A program made the position numbers and the translations under genes. 64,000 bases of DNA from Mesomycoplasma ovipneumoniae SC01 (GTDB lineage: Bacteria > Bacillota_I > Bacilli_A > Mycoplasmatales > Metamycoplasmataceae). This document shows, one piece after another, positions 21,147-33,670 of this stretch. Below the pieces are notes generated by a model. That model made no database searches and had not been told where the DNA came from. It worked only from the letters and a program-made list of their open reading frames with translations. Numbering within the stretch: position 1 is the first letter of the stretch; every line of letters starts with the position of its first letter. Where the stretch lies: NCBI RefSeq assembly GCF_000218525.1, contig NZ_AFHO01000012.1, positions 57,924 through 121,923 on the forward strand. The letters run 5' to 3'.

Positions 21147-21873
21147 AAAACAATTGTTAATAGCGCACCGTGGTTATTCAGGAATCGCACCTGAAAATAC
21201 CAAACTAGCTTTTGATTTAGCATATGAATTTAATTTTGATGGAATCGAATTAGATGTTCATTTAACTAAAGATAATAGAATAGTTGTCATTCATGACGAG
21301 GATACTAAAAGAACAGCTGGTGTTGATAAAATAATTGCAAATAGCACTTTATCTGAATTATATAATGATGACCATAGTTTACATTTTCAACTTGAGACTC
21401 GTAAGCAAAGGATTTTAACACTTGAGGACTTTTTAGATCTTTATCTAGATAAGTTTGAAGTAATTAATGTTGAACTTAAAACTGACCAAACTGAATACAT
21501 TGGAATTGAAAGAGTTATTGATGACTTATCAGTTAGATATGGGAAAGACTTTTTTGACAAAATAATTTTTTCATCTTTTAATTTTTCAACACTTGTTCGT
21601 ATGTTTAAATTAAACTCTAAATATCAACTTGGTTTTTTATTTTGAACTAAAACTCAACTAATAAGTGTAAGTCAACAAGAAATTAAACAAATTTGCAAGT
21701 ACCTCCATCCTTGAATAGATTTATATGACGAAGAACAAGCGATGATTGAAGCTTTTGGTCTACCACTAAACTTATGAACTCTCAAATCAAAAGCCCGCTA
21801 CCAAAAATATTTAAATAACAAACATGTATATAGTCAAATAAGTAATTACAAATATACCAAAGATAATAACTAA
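21139..21873 (+). CDS. glpQ: Glycerophosphodiester phosphodiesterase
   Basis: A 244-residue GDPD-family TIM-barrel enzyme releasing glycerol-3-phosphate from deacylated phospholipids. Visible motifs are the catalytic [12 protein letters not shown] near the N-terminus, [21 protein letters not shown], and VELKTD. No signal peptide, so it acts in the cytoplasm, as in M. pneumoniae, where GlpQ supports glycerol-linked H2O2 production. It overlaps the permease gene by 8 bases. Element copy B begins 21 bases after its stop. Confidence 0.92.
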
Positions 21874-21894
21874 AATTCCAGTCAAACAAAACCC

Positions 21895-22605
21895 GAGTTT
21901 CCCAGTTTGATGAGATAATCTTAAAAAAGTGTCCGTTTTTTGGGCGCTTTTTAACTTTTTTGGCAAACCTAGAAAAATAACTATCAAAGCAAAAACATTG
22001 AATTTTAAATCAATCATCACGAAAGAAAAATCTACTTATTAATAAAATAAGGCAAACTAAAAAAGCTAAAATTTTAACTTAAAAACCAAAATATGAAATA
22101 TTTAAACTACTTTTTTAGTTTAAAACACTGGCAAAAATCAATTTATGGATAAAACAACAAAAATCATAAAAAATACAACTGCTATTTAAACTCAATGTAA
22201 ATAGAGAACTCGTTTTTACTTACATTGAGCCTAAAAAAATATATGAAGTTTTGAAAGAACAATAATCAAAAGCCATAAATTTATAGATTTCTAAACGGTC
22301 AAATTTAAGGCATTCCATCATATTTAAAAATATAATGGATAATTCACATTATCTTATTTTAATACGACAAAAAACATAACTAATTCCTCCTTAATTCAAT
22401 ATCAAAAATTTATTAATTCATTCTTAGTGAGGTTATTATAGCATAATTTTATTTTAGACCAAACATTTTTTTTTTTTTTTTGCAAAATGTTAATTTTAAA
22501 ATAATAAAAATTAAGACTTTAGCATCAAAAAACACGGATTTACCGGTATTTTTTCATATTTCTATTCAATAAAAAGTGAATTTTGGCCATCAAACTGCCA
22601 AACTC
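21895..22605 (-). mobile_element. MITE-like element, copy B (711 bp)
   Basis: Left end GAGTTTCCCAGTTTGATG at 21895, right end CATCAAACTGCCAAACTC ending 22605. The minus-strand promoter (22435-22462) has the 16-base spacer and a 16-A tract upstream. A perfect AAGGAGG is followed by ATG and a seven-codon frame (MFFVVLK, stop). The long hairpin is at 22191-22229 and the terminator-like stem GTGTCC/GGGCGC near 21929-21955. It sits 21 bases after the glpQ stop and before the convergent glyA. No clear flanking duplication. Confidence 0.85.
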
Positions 22606-22608
22606 GGA

Positions 22609-22640
22609 AAAACATGAATTTTTTAAGATCATGTTTTATT
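22609..22640. terminator. Bidirectional terminator between copy B and glyA
   Basis: AAAACATGA and TCATGTTTT form a 9-bp stem with an 11-base loop and A/T runs on both sides. It would terminate glyA transcripts on the minus strand. Confidence 0.6.
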
Positions 22641-22666
22641 AAAAAAATAATTTATTCTTTTTACAC

Positions 22667-23917
22667 TCAGTAACTAGACTTAACTGGAAATTTTTTTGTT
22701 AATTCCTGAATTTTAAGTTTAATTTCTTCAATTTCACTAGGGCTTAAATTTTTCTTTTTTAAGACAAAATCAATAATTTCAGCAAGAATAGCAAATTCTT
22801 TTTCCTTAAAACCGCGCGAAGTCATTGCGGGAGTGCCAAAACGAATTCCTGAAGTTACAAAAGGACTTAGAGTATCATTTGGAATTGTATTTTTATTTGT
22901 AATAATATTTACTGATTCAAGCAAGATTTGTGCTTGTTTGCCTGTTAGATCATAGGTTTTTTTAACATCAACAATAAAAAGGTGATTTTGGGTTTTTCCT
23001 GATACAATTCTTGCACCTTTTTTTACAAATTTGTTTGCAAAAAAAGCGGCATTTTTAACGATTTGTTGACAATAGTCTTTAAATCAAGGCTGTAGTGCTT
23101 CGTTAAATGCAACAGCTTTTGCGGCAATTGTATTAAAAAGTGGACCACCTTGAATTCCAGGAAAAACAATTTTGTCGATTTTATTTGCAATTTCTTCAAT
23201 ATTTGTTAAAATCAAACCACCCCGAGGTCCGCGCAGAGTTTTTTGGGTTGTTGATGTTATTATATGAGCAATTCCAACTGGTGAAGGATGGACGCCTGTT
23301 GCAACAAGACCGGCAATATGGGCAATGTCAGCTAGCAAATAGGCTCCGACTTTGTCGGCAATTTGTCGAAAACGGGCAAAATCAATCAAACCTGAATAAG
23401 CTGAATAGCCACAAATTATTAAATTTGGTCTAGTCTCAAGAGCTATTTTTTCGATCTCATCATAATCCAGCATTTCATTTTTGTCAAGAAAATAGCTAAT
23501 TCCCGTGTAAAAAATTCCCGAAAAATTAACTTTATATCCGTGAGTTAAATGGCCACCTGAGCTTAAATCAAGACCAAGAATTTTGTCTCCAGGTTTTAAA
23601 AGTGCAGCAAAAACGGCTGAATTTGCACTTGAACCTGAATAGGGTTGAACATTTGCAAATTTTGTTCCAAAAAGTTGCTTTGCACGTTCAATTGCGATTA
23701 ATTCAATTTTGTCAATGAACTCACAGCCACCATAATAGCGTTTTCCGGGATAGCCTTCGCCATATTTATTGCTCAAACTTGTTCCATTTGCGCTTAGAAC
23801 ATCTTGAGAAGCATAATTTTCACTGGCAATTAGCTCAATTTGGTCGTTTTGCCTTTGACTTTCTAAATTAATTAGCTCAGAAATTTGTTGATCTTTAATA
23901 TTAATTTTCTTGTACAT
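22667..23917 (-). CDS. glyA: Serine hydroxymethyltransferase
   Basis: A 416-residue PLP enzyme interconverting serine and glycine with tetrahydrofolate. Hallmarks are visible: [39 protein letters not shown], the DIAHIAGLV segment and the PLP Lys in [12 protein letters not shown]. Full length. The promoter -10 TATAAT (plus attata 23936-23941) lies only ~18 bases before the ATG, so the leader is very short and lacks a Shine-Dalgarno. It is convergent with glpQ across copy B and divergent from secDF. Confidence 0.96.
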
Positions 23918-24019
23918 TTTTCAAAAAACATAAAAATTATACAATAAAAATAAAGAAAACTCTAAAAACGAGCTGATTTTTTGCAAAAATTTTTTTTGCT
24001 TTTGCTAAGCAAAACATGG

Positions 24020-24025
24020 TATAAT
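24020..24025 (+). promoter_or_regulatory. -10 box of secDF
   Basis: TATAAT lies 25 bases before the secDF ATG in the divergent glyA-secDF spacer. The glyA -10 is at 23936-23941 on the other strand, so the two promoters are back to back. Confidence 0.55.
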
Positions 24026-24050
24026 TTTTAATTTATTAGAAGGGAAAGCC

Positions 24051-26645
24051 ATGAAAATACGCAATTTTTTTGTTAGGTTGTTTTCGCTTAATAGTTGAAA
24101 GCGTTTTTTTCTTGCTTTTTTAACATTTTCTTTTCTTGGAAGTGGTGTTTTTCTCGTTTCAAATTACTATATTTCACAGAACATTAATCGCTCAATTGAA
24201 TATGGTGGTGGTGCTGAAGTTTTAGTTCAAGTTAAAACTTTGGACGGGAAAATTCCATCTTCAAAAGTTGTTCAGGAGGCAGATTCAGCTATTTTTCAGC
24301 GCTTAACCGGCGGGGCTAATTTGAATGGCACCAACGTTTTTACCGAAGGTGAAGGTAGAATAAGAATTTCACGTAATAAAATTTCTAATAACCGTGAATT
24401 AGATCAATTTATTGAAGAAATAGTCAATAAACCAACACTGACAATTACAGATATTAACACAAATCCCCTCTTTTTTGATGGTAAATTCGAAACAAACCTT
24501 AGTCTTGAAAATGGTGATGAGTCAAATTGGCTAGTTCCATTTGCTCCTGGTTCTGCCCTTTCACAGCCAAATCCCCAAAATCCATCAAGTAATCAAGTAT
24601 TAATTGAATTAAAAGACAACAATGCTCAATTAGAGTGAACTAAAGCCACTGAATATATTTCAAAATTACCTCAGGGTCAAAACAGAATTTTAATTTGATC
24701 TAATATTTCTGAACTTAAAAAAATTGCCCAAGAAAAATTCCCGCTTCAGTGGGAAAATGCTAATAAAAATATATATAATTTTTTGCACGTTGGCGAAAAA
24801 ACTACCCCTGATTTTTTGCCAGACCAAAAAATTTTACAACCTTCACTTAAAAAATTTCAGATTGATGCAAAAAGGTATTTAATTTCCGATGCAACAGTTA
24901 GTCAAGCTTTAAACGGGCAATCCTTTGTAATAACAGGTAATTTTTCTCCTCAAGAGGCAAAACAATTAGCATTAGATATTAATTATGGGACTGCTGATTA
25001 TAAATTAGATTTTTTGTCAGCTTCGTTTGTTAGCAAAACTAAATCTGATTCGGCCTTTATTGCTGGATGAATCGCAATTGGTCTAGCCATTGGGATAATT
25101 TCGTTATTTTTGATTGTAAATTACGGTCTTTTAGGAATTGTTGCAACAATTTCACTTTCACTTTATGTCTTTTTGACATTACTTTTTTTCACAATTGTTC
25201 GAGGTGAATATTCTCCAATAACCATTTCAGCGCTTGTTGTTGGAATTGGGATGAATATTGATGCAAATGTGATTAGTTTTGAATTATTTAAATCGAGAAT
25301 TTATGCCGGTAATTCGGTAATAAAAGCAAATTCGCAGGCTAATCGCACCTCTTTTAATGCAATTATTGACTCAAATGTTACAACACTGATAGCTGCGCTT
25401 GTTTTGTTCTTTTTTGGAACCAAAAATGTAAAAAGTTTCTCAATTACTCTTATTTTTTCAATTGTCTTTACACTAATAGTTACAATTGGATTTACAAAAT
25501 TTTTCACAAGCTTTATTCTTAAAGCTGATTTTTTACAAAAAAAGAATAGATTTTGACTCTTAGGTATAAAAAACTTTTACTTCAAAAAATATGAACGCGG
25601 TTACCAATCGGTTTATTCACGAATTAATTATGAAAAAATTTATAAATATTCTAGATGAACCCCGCTTGTTTTGTTTTTAGGTTCCTTAGTAGTTTTTGCA
25701 ACATTTGCCGGAATTTACAAGTCTTTTGGTTCAGGCTTTAATTTAGCTATTGACTTTAGTGGTGGTACAAACTTGCTAATTGAAACATCAAATTCAAGTT
25801 TTGATTTGATAAACCAAGAAAAAGCTAATAAAATAATTGATTTTTTAAATTCACATAATATTAATAGCGCAAATTCACTAATAACTTTAAATCCTTTAAA
25901 CGAATCATCTTCTGTTTTTAATATTGAAGTCAAAACCCAACTAGACTTAGCTTCCAAACTTTCGAGTCTTAATTCGGAAATTCAAAGCAATTTCTCGAAT
26001 ATTAGAATGACAAATTATTCAATTTCAAATGAAGAAGCGCAAAAATTAATTTTTAATGCAATACTCTCAGTTGGTTTAGCGCTTGTTTTTGTAAGTATTT
26101 TTACACTGATTAGATTTAAATGAACTTTTTCATTTGCAATTATTCTTTCTCAATTATTTAATGTTTTAATGGTCTTTTGTGCGATTATTATTACTCGAAT
26201 TCAAATATCTCAAAATTTGGTTGTTGCAATTTTAACTCTAATTGGTTATACTGTAAATGATACAATTGTTGTCTTTGATCGTATTAAGTCAAAATTTAGC
26301 GAAACAAATCACGTTGATGTTTACAAAAGTGAAAAAATTAACCAAATTTCATTAGAAGCAATTAAAGATACAGCTAAAAGATCTATTTTTACATCTCTAA
26401 CAACAATTTTTACAATCATAGTTTTGATGATTTTCTATGAATCAATCGACGTAGTTTTCAGTTTAACAATGCTTATAGGTGTTATAATCGGAACATATTC
26501 TTCATTATTTGTTGCAACTAGAATATGAAATAAATTAGAAGCATATCGAAACTATAAAAAACAAAAAAGAATTAACGCTAAATATTGAAATGTTCAGAAG
26601 GTTCATGAACAAACATTTGCAAGCATTAATGACTATGAGAAATAA
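24051..26645 (+). CDS. secDF: Fused SecDF protein-export membrane protein
   Basis: An 864-residue RND-fold protein joining SecD and SecF, which uses the ion gradient to complete Sec translocation. The SecD half has helix 1 near residues 20-38, a large outside domain, then a five-helix bundle with VGIGMNIDANVISFE. The SecF half starts near residue 535, with SGGTNLLIETS after its first helix and the conserved TLIGYTVNDTIVVFDRIK. Many conserved Trp are TGA codons. It is monocistronic between its own promoter and a strong terminator (26649-26700). Confidence 0.92.
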
Positions 26646-26648
26646 ATA

Positions 26649-26700
26649 ACCAAAAATTAAAATAATTACTAAAAATATCTATTTTAATTTTTGGTTTTTA
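26649..26700 (+). terminator. Rho-independent terminator after secDF
   Basis: AACCAAAAATTAAAATA pairs almost perfectly with TATTTTAATTTTTGGTT (about 17 bp), ending in TTTTATTTT. It lies just after the secDF stop. Confidence 0.75.
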
Positions 26701-26739
26701 TTTTGTTAAAATTTTCTATGTTTAAAATTAAAGGTAAAA

Positions 26740-28026
26740 ATGAAAACATTCTTAAATTCAAGTCCTAAGGGTACTTATGATATTGTTGAGCAAGAAAGTG
26801 AAATATTCCTAAAAATCCGTAATATTTTTTTTGAATATGCTAGAAAATTTAATTTCTCATATATTGAAACACCAATTTTTGAGTATGCAGAAATTTTCGA
26901 AAAAACTAGTCAAATTTCAGATATTGTAACCAAGGAACTCTATAAATTTTTAGATAAATCAAATCGACAATTAGCTTTAAGACCCGAGGGAACTGCGCCA
27001 ATCATGCGGGCAATTTGACAGCATAAATTACACCAAGTTGAAAAAAAATTTTTTTATTTTGGTCCAATGTTTCGCTATGAAAAACCACAAAAAGGACGTT
27101 TTCGTCAGTTTAACCAAGCCGGATTTGAAATTACTAACTATAAACCAGAGTCATTTTTTTTACAGATTTTAGAAGTTATTCTTTTAGTTACTAAAATTCT
27201 TGAAAATCTTAAAATTCAAAACTACCAACTTAAAATTAATTACCTTTCAAATTCACAAACAAGACAAGAATATTGCAAAGCTTTAACTCAATATTTTGAA
27301 AAATATATTGATAAACTTGAACCTATTTCTAAATCACGCCTTGAGAATAACCCTTTGAGAATTCTTGATGACAAAGTAGAATCCTCTAAAGATTTTGTTA
27401 AATCATCCCCAAAAATAAACGATTTTTGATCAGTTGAAGACAAAAAAAATTTCAATTCAATAATTTCAATTTTTGAAAAATTTAAAATTAATTACGTGAT
27501 TGATTATTCTTTAGTTCGAGGACTTGATTATTATGATGAATTTGTTTTTGAATTTATTGATAATGGCAAAATTCTAGGTTCAAAATTAACTTTTGCTGGT
27601 GGAGGTTGTTATAATAATTTACCACAAAAATTTGGTATGCCTAATTTTAAAAGTATCGGGGTTGCCTTTGGAATTGAGCGTCTAATAGAAATTTTCAAAT
27701 CTAATTGCCCCATTAAATTAACAAATTTAGATTTTTATTTAATCGGGTTTAGTCAAGATGAAATCCTTAAAAACTTTGAACTCGCAATTTTACTTCGCGA
27801 GCAAAATTTTCAAGTTGATTTAAATAAATCGCCCCTATCAATTAAAGATGGATTCCAAAAAGCAAAAAAATCAGGCGCAAAATTTGCTTTTTTCTTTGAA
27901 AAAGATGAACAACCTGGCCAAATATCAATTAAAAATCTGCAAACATCTATTAATAAAGTCATTTCACTTTTAAATATTGATTTTAAATTTTTAAGAACAA
28001 TTATAGACGGAGAAACTCATGTATAA
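26740..28026 (+). CDS. hisS: Histidyl-tRNA synthetase
   Basis: A 428-residue class II aminoacyl-tRNA synthetase. Class II motifs are visible: motif 2 around FRYEKPQKGRFRQFNQAGFE, the histidine-specific VRGLDYYDEFVFEF and the motif 3 region GVAFGIERLIEIF, followed by an anticodon-binding domain. It overlaps aspS by 8 bases, the common hisS-aspS pair. Ribosome site AAAGG precedes ATG 26740. Confidence 0.95.
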
Positions 28027-29731
28027 TTCAAAAAATTTATCCAAAGATCAAATTGGTAATATAGTTTCAATTCAAGGTTGAGTCCAAAATATTCGTAAAA
28101 TTAAAAATAAAACCTTTGTGGTAATCCGTGATTATCACGGAATTTTTCAAGTAATTATTGACCAAAATACCAAAAAAACTGATAAATACTCAAAAGAATC
28201 TGTTGTGCGTGTTGAAGGTATTTTATCTTTAAGAAGCAATCCAAATACAAAAATTCATAACGGTGATCTTGAAATAAATGCAATAAATTTTGAAACACTT
28301 TCATTTTCAAAGCCAATCCCGTTTGAAATTCATAATGAGGCTCACGCTAATGAAGATTTACGTTTGGAATACCGATTTTTAGATTTACGCCGAGAAGTAA
28401 TGCAGAAAAATTTGACTTTTCGTTATAGAGTTTTTCACTATATTCGTTCCTTCCTTTTTGAGAATAATTTTATAGAAATTGAAACCCCGATTTTGTCAAA
28501 ATCAACACCTGAAGGAGCGAGATCTTTTTTAGTTCCTACTCGACAAAAAGGAAAATTCTTTGCCTTACCGCAGTCACCTCAAATTTATAAGCAACTTTTA
28601 ATGGTTTCTGGATTTGAAAAATACTTCCAATTTGCCCGTGTTTTTCGTGATGAGGATTTAAGAAAAGACCGCCAATTTGAATTTTGTCAACTAGATCTAG
28701 AATTTGGCTTTAGTAATTTTGAGCAAATCTCCAATCAAATTGAAAACCTTATAAAATATTTGTGAGAAAAAATTTACTCTAATTCAGAAATTGAATTTCC
28801 GCAGCTTGATTATGATTTTGTAATTGACAAATATGGAACCGATAAGCCTGATTTGCGATTTGAAAATAAATTATTTTCTCTTGATTTTCTTGATGGTCAA
28901 GACCCACTTTTCCAAGGCAAAACGCGCGGTATTTTTCTTGAAAATGTTTTAATTTCAAAAGCAGATTACCGAATTTTTTCTGAAAAAATAAGACAACATA
29001 ACGCAAACAGACTTTTGTATATTCACATTGAATCTGGAAAAATTTCGTATTTTTCTTTTAAAACTGATGAATCCGCCTTGAAATCTAAGCTTGAAAGTTG
29101 ACTATTAGACAATAATTATCAAAATGGAACTTTATTTTTAATTTCTGATAATTATCAAGAAACATCATTAGCTCTTGGGGCTCTACGAAATTTATTAGCA
29201 CAAAAATACGACCTTATTATTAATAAAAATGAGTTTAAATTTGCCTGAATTATTAACTGACCGCTTTTTGAGCTTGATTCAAATCAGCAAATAACTTCCG
29301 CTCACCACCCATTTACGGCACCTGTTGCTGAAAATATTGAATTTTTAGATACTTATCCTATAAAAGTTCGCGCTCAATCTTATGATCTTGTGCTTAATGG
29401 TTTTGAACTTGGTTCTGGTTCAATAAGAATTAATAATTCTGAATTACAAAGCAAAATTTTTAGAATTTTAGGTCTTAATCAAGATCAAATCAACCTTCAA
29501 TTTGGCAGTCTTTTAAAAGCTTTTAATTTTGGAGTTCCACCTCATGGAGGATTTGCTTTTGGCCTTGACCGTCTAATTATGATTTTATTACAAACAAACT
29601 CAATTCGTGATGTTATTGCTTTCCCAGTAAATTCAAAAGGTTTGGACTTATTACTAAATTCACCTTCATCAATAAATCCTGAATTATTATCTGAATACAA
29701 TATCAAAATTAGTGACACAGATAAAGAATAA
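28019..29731 (+). CDS. aspS: Aspartyl-tRNA synthetase
   Basis: A 570-residue bacterial-type AspRS. It has an N-terminal OB-fold anticodon-binding domain (GWVQNIRKIKNKTFVVIRD), class II motif 2 FARVFRDEDLRKDRQFEFCQLDLE, a GAD-type insertion in the middle, and motif 3 AFGLDRLIMILL near the end. The start ATG 28019 lies inside the hisS 3' end. Element copy C begins 79 bases after its stop. Confidence 0.95.
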
Positions 29732-29810
29732 TTTCTAAAAAGTTGACAAATTTTGAATAAATAGTACAAATTAGAATATTAATTTAAGCAAAAAGAAACT
29801 AATTTTTGCC

Positions 29811-30585
29811 GAGTTTCCCAGTTTGATGAGGTAATTTTAAAAAAGTATCGAGTTTATTTTCCGCGCTTTTTTAACTTTTTTGGCAAAAGTTAATTACAAT
29901 TTTTATTAGTGATTTATTAAGATATCAAAGTAAAAATCATACCTATTTCAAATATTCGGATCACTAGGAACACCATCAAAGTGCCAAACTCAAGAAAAAT
30001 AACTATCAAAGCAAAAACACTAAATTTTAAATCTGACACTCACGAAAGAAAAATCTACTTATTAATCAAACTAAAAAAAGCTAAAATTTTAACTTAAAAA
30101 GCAAAATTATGAAATATTTAAACTACTTTTTTAGTTAAAACACTGACAAAAATCATAAAAAAATACAACTACTATTTAAACTCAATGTAAATAGAAAACT
30201 CGTTTTTACTTACATTGAGCCTAAAAAAATATATGAAGTTTTGAAAGAACAATAATTAAAAGCCATAAATTTATAGATTTCTAAACGGTTAAATTTAAGG
30301 CATTCCATTATATTTAAAAACATAACGGAAAATTCGCATTTTCTGATTTTTTTATGGCAAAAACATAACTAAGTCCCCCTAATTCAATATTAAAATTTAT
30401 TAATTCATTCTTAGTGAGGGTTATTATAACATATTTTTTTCTTTGACCAAGCATTTTTTTCTACAAAGGGTTAATTTTAAAATAATAAAAATTAAGATTT
30501 TAGCTCAAAAAACACGGATTTACGGGTATTTTTTCATATTTGTATTCAATAAAACGTGAATTTTAGCCATCAAACTGGGCAACCC
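29811..30585 (-). mobile_element. MITE-like element, copy C (775 bp)
   Basis: Left end GAGTTTCCCAGTTTGATG at 29811; right end CATCAAACTGGGCAACCC ends at 30585. Relative to the other copies it carries an extra segment of roughly 110 bases near 29887-29995. Promoter at 30423-30450 (minus, 16-base spacer), hairpin at 30181-30219. The A-tract is shortened to 7. The Shine-Dalgarno relic is changed to AGGGGGA. It is flanked by 21-base direct repeats differing at three positions (29790-29810, AAAAAGAAACTAATTTTTGCC in short form AAAAAG.AACTAATTTT, and 30588-30608), taken as the target duplication. It lies 79 bases after aspS. Confidence 0.85.
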
Positions 30586-30744
30586 AGAAAAAGCAACTAA
30601 TTTTCACCTTTAAAACAGCACAAAAATTCCTAAAAAATTAAGCCTTGAACAGCTTTAAATCTTTAGGAATTTATAATAAATAACAAAGAGATTTTGCAAA
30701 TTTAGATAAAATTTAGTCTTAACTATAAACGTAAAATCCAAAAA
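30586..30744. other. Spacer between copy C and the ABC transporter 3' end
   Basis: AAATTCCTAAA (about 30627) can pair with TTTAGGAATTT (about 30671) in an AT-rich context and could end transcripts of the minus-strand ABC gene. No gene is visible. Confidence 0.4.
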
Positions 30745-32697
30745 TTAGAATTGCTCAAATTTTAGCAATTTAATTACCGGTTTACGATAGCTTAGTCAAG
30801 AAATTATTAGGTAAATTACCGAAATAGACGCGAACATTATCAGTCATATTATTATAATTAAAGTCCCAACTTGGTTTAGTGAGGGCAGCAAAATATCTTG
30901 ACCAATTATTGCGGTATAAATTTTCCCCATTGACGGAAGGAAAACAACTGAATTAATAAATAAAATAAAGAGTGAAATTATAATAATATTTAGCCAATGG
31001 TAAAAGAAAATTTGTCAAGTTTTAGCACTTAGTGCCTTAAGAATTCCAATTAATTTCATTTTTGAATCGCTCAGATTTTTGGCATAAAAGACTGTTTGAA
31101 TTAGTAAAATTATAATAAATAAAACTAAAATAGCACCAATAACTATATTTGTAAATGATTGTGTATTTAATATTGTTTTTGATATACCACCTAGAGACGA
31201 TTGGATTTCAAATTCTTTGTTGTTTTTAGTAAAGTTTTCAATATTATTGGCTAAATCATCATCAATATTAAAATACAGTTTCAATATTCATGGGTCAATT
31301 TTTTCTGGCTTATTGTTGTCAAGATTTTCATTTGACCCGTTGTTTTTTTGTACAGGTTTTGCTAGTTCAAAAAATTTATGATGTAAAAAGCTAAAATTTA
31401 ATCTATCTAAAGTAGCCAAATTACTTATACCAACTACTTTTAGATCTACGGCTGTGTTTCGAAAAATAGGAACACTAATTTTTTGATTGTTTGGTTCTTC
31501 TATATTAAATTTTGTTGCCAGCGATTTTGAAATTATTATTTCATCTTTGTTTTCAATATTTCTTCCTACTAAATTTTTGTTGTCAAAAACAAATCTGTTT
31601 TTAAAAAAATCACTTTCATCAATATAGTCAACAGAAGAATCAAAGTCTGTCTTATCGCCATAAGTGAAAGTAACCTTAGGAGAATTAAAAAAAGGAACAA
31701 TTTTTACAATTTTTGGGTTATCTTCTTGAAGTTTTGTGATTTCATCGGTAGAAAATGTGCCTATTTCTCCATTTGGTTTTTTGGTTATTACAACCGAATC
31801 TAATTGATATTCAATCGTGTTTTGCAAATTAGTGCTGCTAATATTTAAATTTAAGACTCCAAATAATAGTGTCCCAAAAAAACTGGTTAAAAAGAGCAAT
31901 ATAAATAAAATACTTGAAGTAAGTTTTGATTTAAAATCTGTGACTGTTAATAAAAAACCTGTTTTAAATTCCTGTTTAATTTTTGAAAGTTTTGAATTTT
32001 TAGCTGTTTTTTGATATTTTAAATTGCTGTTTTTAGCAATTAAGGACTGATTTTGGCTATTTTTGTCAAAAATTTCCTCAGTAATTTTGTTTTTTTCAAT
32101 ATAAACAATTTTGTCGGCATATTTTTTTGCTAAATCAAGGTTATGACTAACTACTAAAATAGTTTTGTTTTTGGCAATATTAGCTAAATTTTCAAATACA
32201 ATTTTTGCATTTTCAATATCTAAATTTCTTGTTGGTTCATCAAGCAATATAAAACTACTATCACGTGAAAGTGAACGTAAAATTGCAATTCTTTGCCTTT
32301 CACCCCCAGATAAATTATTTACTTTTTGTTCAAGTTGTTCAGTTTTTATCGACATTAAATTTGCATTTTGATTTAATGCATTTTTGTCTAAAAGTTTATT
32401 TATTACATTATTTCCTATTAAAATATTGTCATTAGATGTAATTTTTTCAATTAAATTAAAATCTTGAAAAACAACATCAACTAATGGTTTTTTAATTTCA
32501 GAACCATTTTCATCAAAAAAAGAAATGTTTCCACTATCTTTTTTCGTAAAGCCGGCAATTAAATTAATAAGAGTTGTTTTACCGATTCCTGATTCGCCAA
32601 CTACAAAAGTTACTTTGTTCGAAGGAATTTCAAGATTTAGTGAACTAAAAATAAATCTATCATCAATTTTTTTTGTTAAATTTTGAATTTTTATCAT
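30745..32697 (-). CDS. MacB/LolCDE-like ABC transporter (ATPase fused to permease)
   Basis: A 650-residue protein. Residues 1-205 form an ABC ATPase: Walker A GESGIGKTT, signature NLSGGERQRIAI, Walker B FILLDEPT, H-loop SHNLDLA. A linker leads to a permease part with one helix near residue 265, a ~230-residue outer domain, and three C-terminal helices, the FtsX/MacB topology. In this family such transporters act on surface lipoproteins or peptides mechanically rather than by ordinary transport; the substrate is unknown. A frameshifted paralogue is at 57447-59381. The decayed frame upstream overlaps its start, suggesting an original two-gene operon. Confidence 0.85.
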
Positions 32698-33143
32698 CTA
32701 AATAAACCTCTTGTTTGGAATTAAATAATTCAATAGGAACTTTGCTCATTTTTTTAGGTCATGTTACGCTATTTTGACATACGGGTTGCTCCTTGGGTAA
32801 AAACTCCGCTATATTTTGTTGACCGTTAAATTTAAAAGAAGGACTAGCATAAACACTAATTCAATAATTAACAAATAGTTTTATTTTATCTACAGTATTA
32901 TCTGTATTATTTTCTCATCAATATGAATTTCTTTTAGACCAGATTTTATCTTTGCCCTTCCACTCAACGTTGTCTTGTCTAAAAACCCACCATGATACAC
33001 AAATTTTTTTAGTGCATCTATTTTAATATTGAGTTCACCGTTGTTAGTTTTTAATATTTTGTGTTGTTGTTTCTTTTATGTTTTAGCAGTTATTGCGAAT
33101 ATTGAAGAGGATGTAATTATTAAGATAGTAATTTGGATTTTAC
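32657..33143 (-). pseudogene. Decayed gene upstream of the ABC transporter
   Basis: Frames on the minus strand read like protein but are interrupted. A hydrophobic start-like stretch (SKIQITILIITSSSIFAI) reaches a TAA. The same frame resumes as a Lys-rich stretch that needs a shift at an A7 run near 33020. An open segment then continues through VEWKGKDKIWSKRNSYWW to the Trp-containing end that overlaps the ABC start by 41 bases. The Trp codons are TGA and TGG mixed, as in real genes here. It was probably a secreted or membrane partner of the ABC protein. The limits are approximate and the family is not recognised. Confidence 0.5.
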
Positions 33144-33670
33144 TTACCTCATAATATACCTCACTTATTATTTTTAAATAAAAAAATTATAACAAATTTT
33201 TAGTTTTTTAAATACATTTATTTATTAAATGAAAAAAAATTTAAAAAAATAAAAAAATCAATTATCTTTAAAATAAATTGTAGAAAAAATTCGGACAATT
33301 AGCTTTTTTTCAGTGATTTTGATTGTAGTGCTTTTATTTATATTTTTTGCATTTGGTCTTAAAAAATGTGAAAATAATTTGCCTCATATAAAAACTTTGC
33401 TTTTATATGAAATGTGACTTTAAAGTCTTGAATTGTTATACAAATTAATAAATGAACTTATTTTTTAGAAGCAACAGTTACATTTTCAAAATTTTGGTGT
33501 TCAACATTGATTAATTCTAGTTGCAAAGAGCTATGAGAATCTAATAGGATTGTTTAAAAATAAATTAATATACTAATTAAAATCACAACTTATAGGTTTT
33601 TTAATTATTTGTTGTATAATTAAATAATTAAATAATTAAATAATTAAACTCTCACGAAATAGGAAAAATT
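33144..33670. other. Upstream region of the giant DUF31 gene
   Basis: No gene is visible in most of this ~530-base AT-rich stretch. A TATAAT at 33615-33620 is followed by three to four tandem copies of TAAATAAT (33621-33648), then AGGAAAAATT before ATG 33671. The repeat lies in the transcript leader between promoter and ribosome site, where copy-number change could alter expression. There is no convincing -35 box. Confidence 0.5.

Noticed and set aside
23140..23433. 97-codon plus-strand frame opposite glyA
   Set aside because: It is the antisense shadow of the highly conserved SHMT active-site region, with no ribosome site.
33615..33650. TAAATAAT repeats considered as a CRISPR-like or origin (DnaA) array
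   Set aside because: Units are contiguous 8-mers without spacers or DnaA-box consensus; no cas genes or dnaA nearby.
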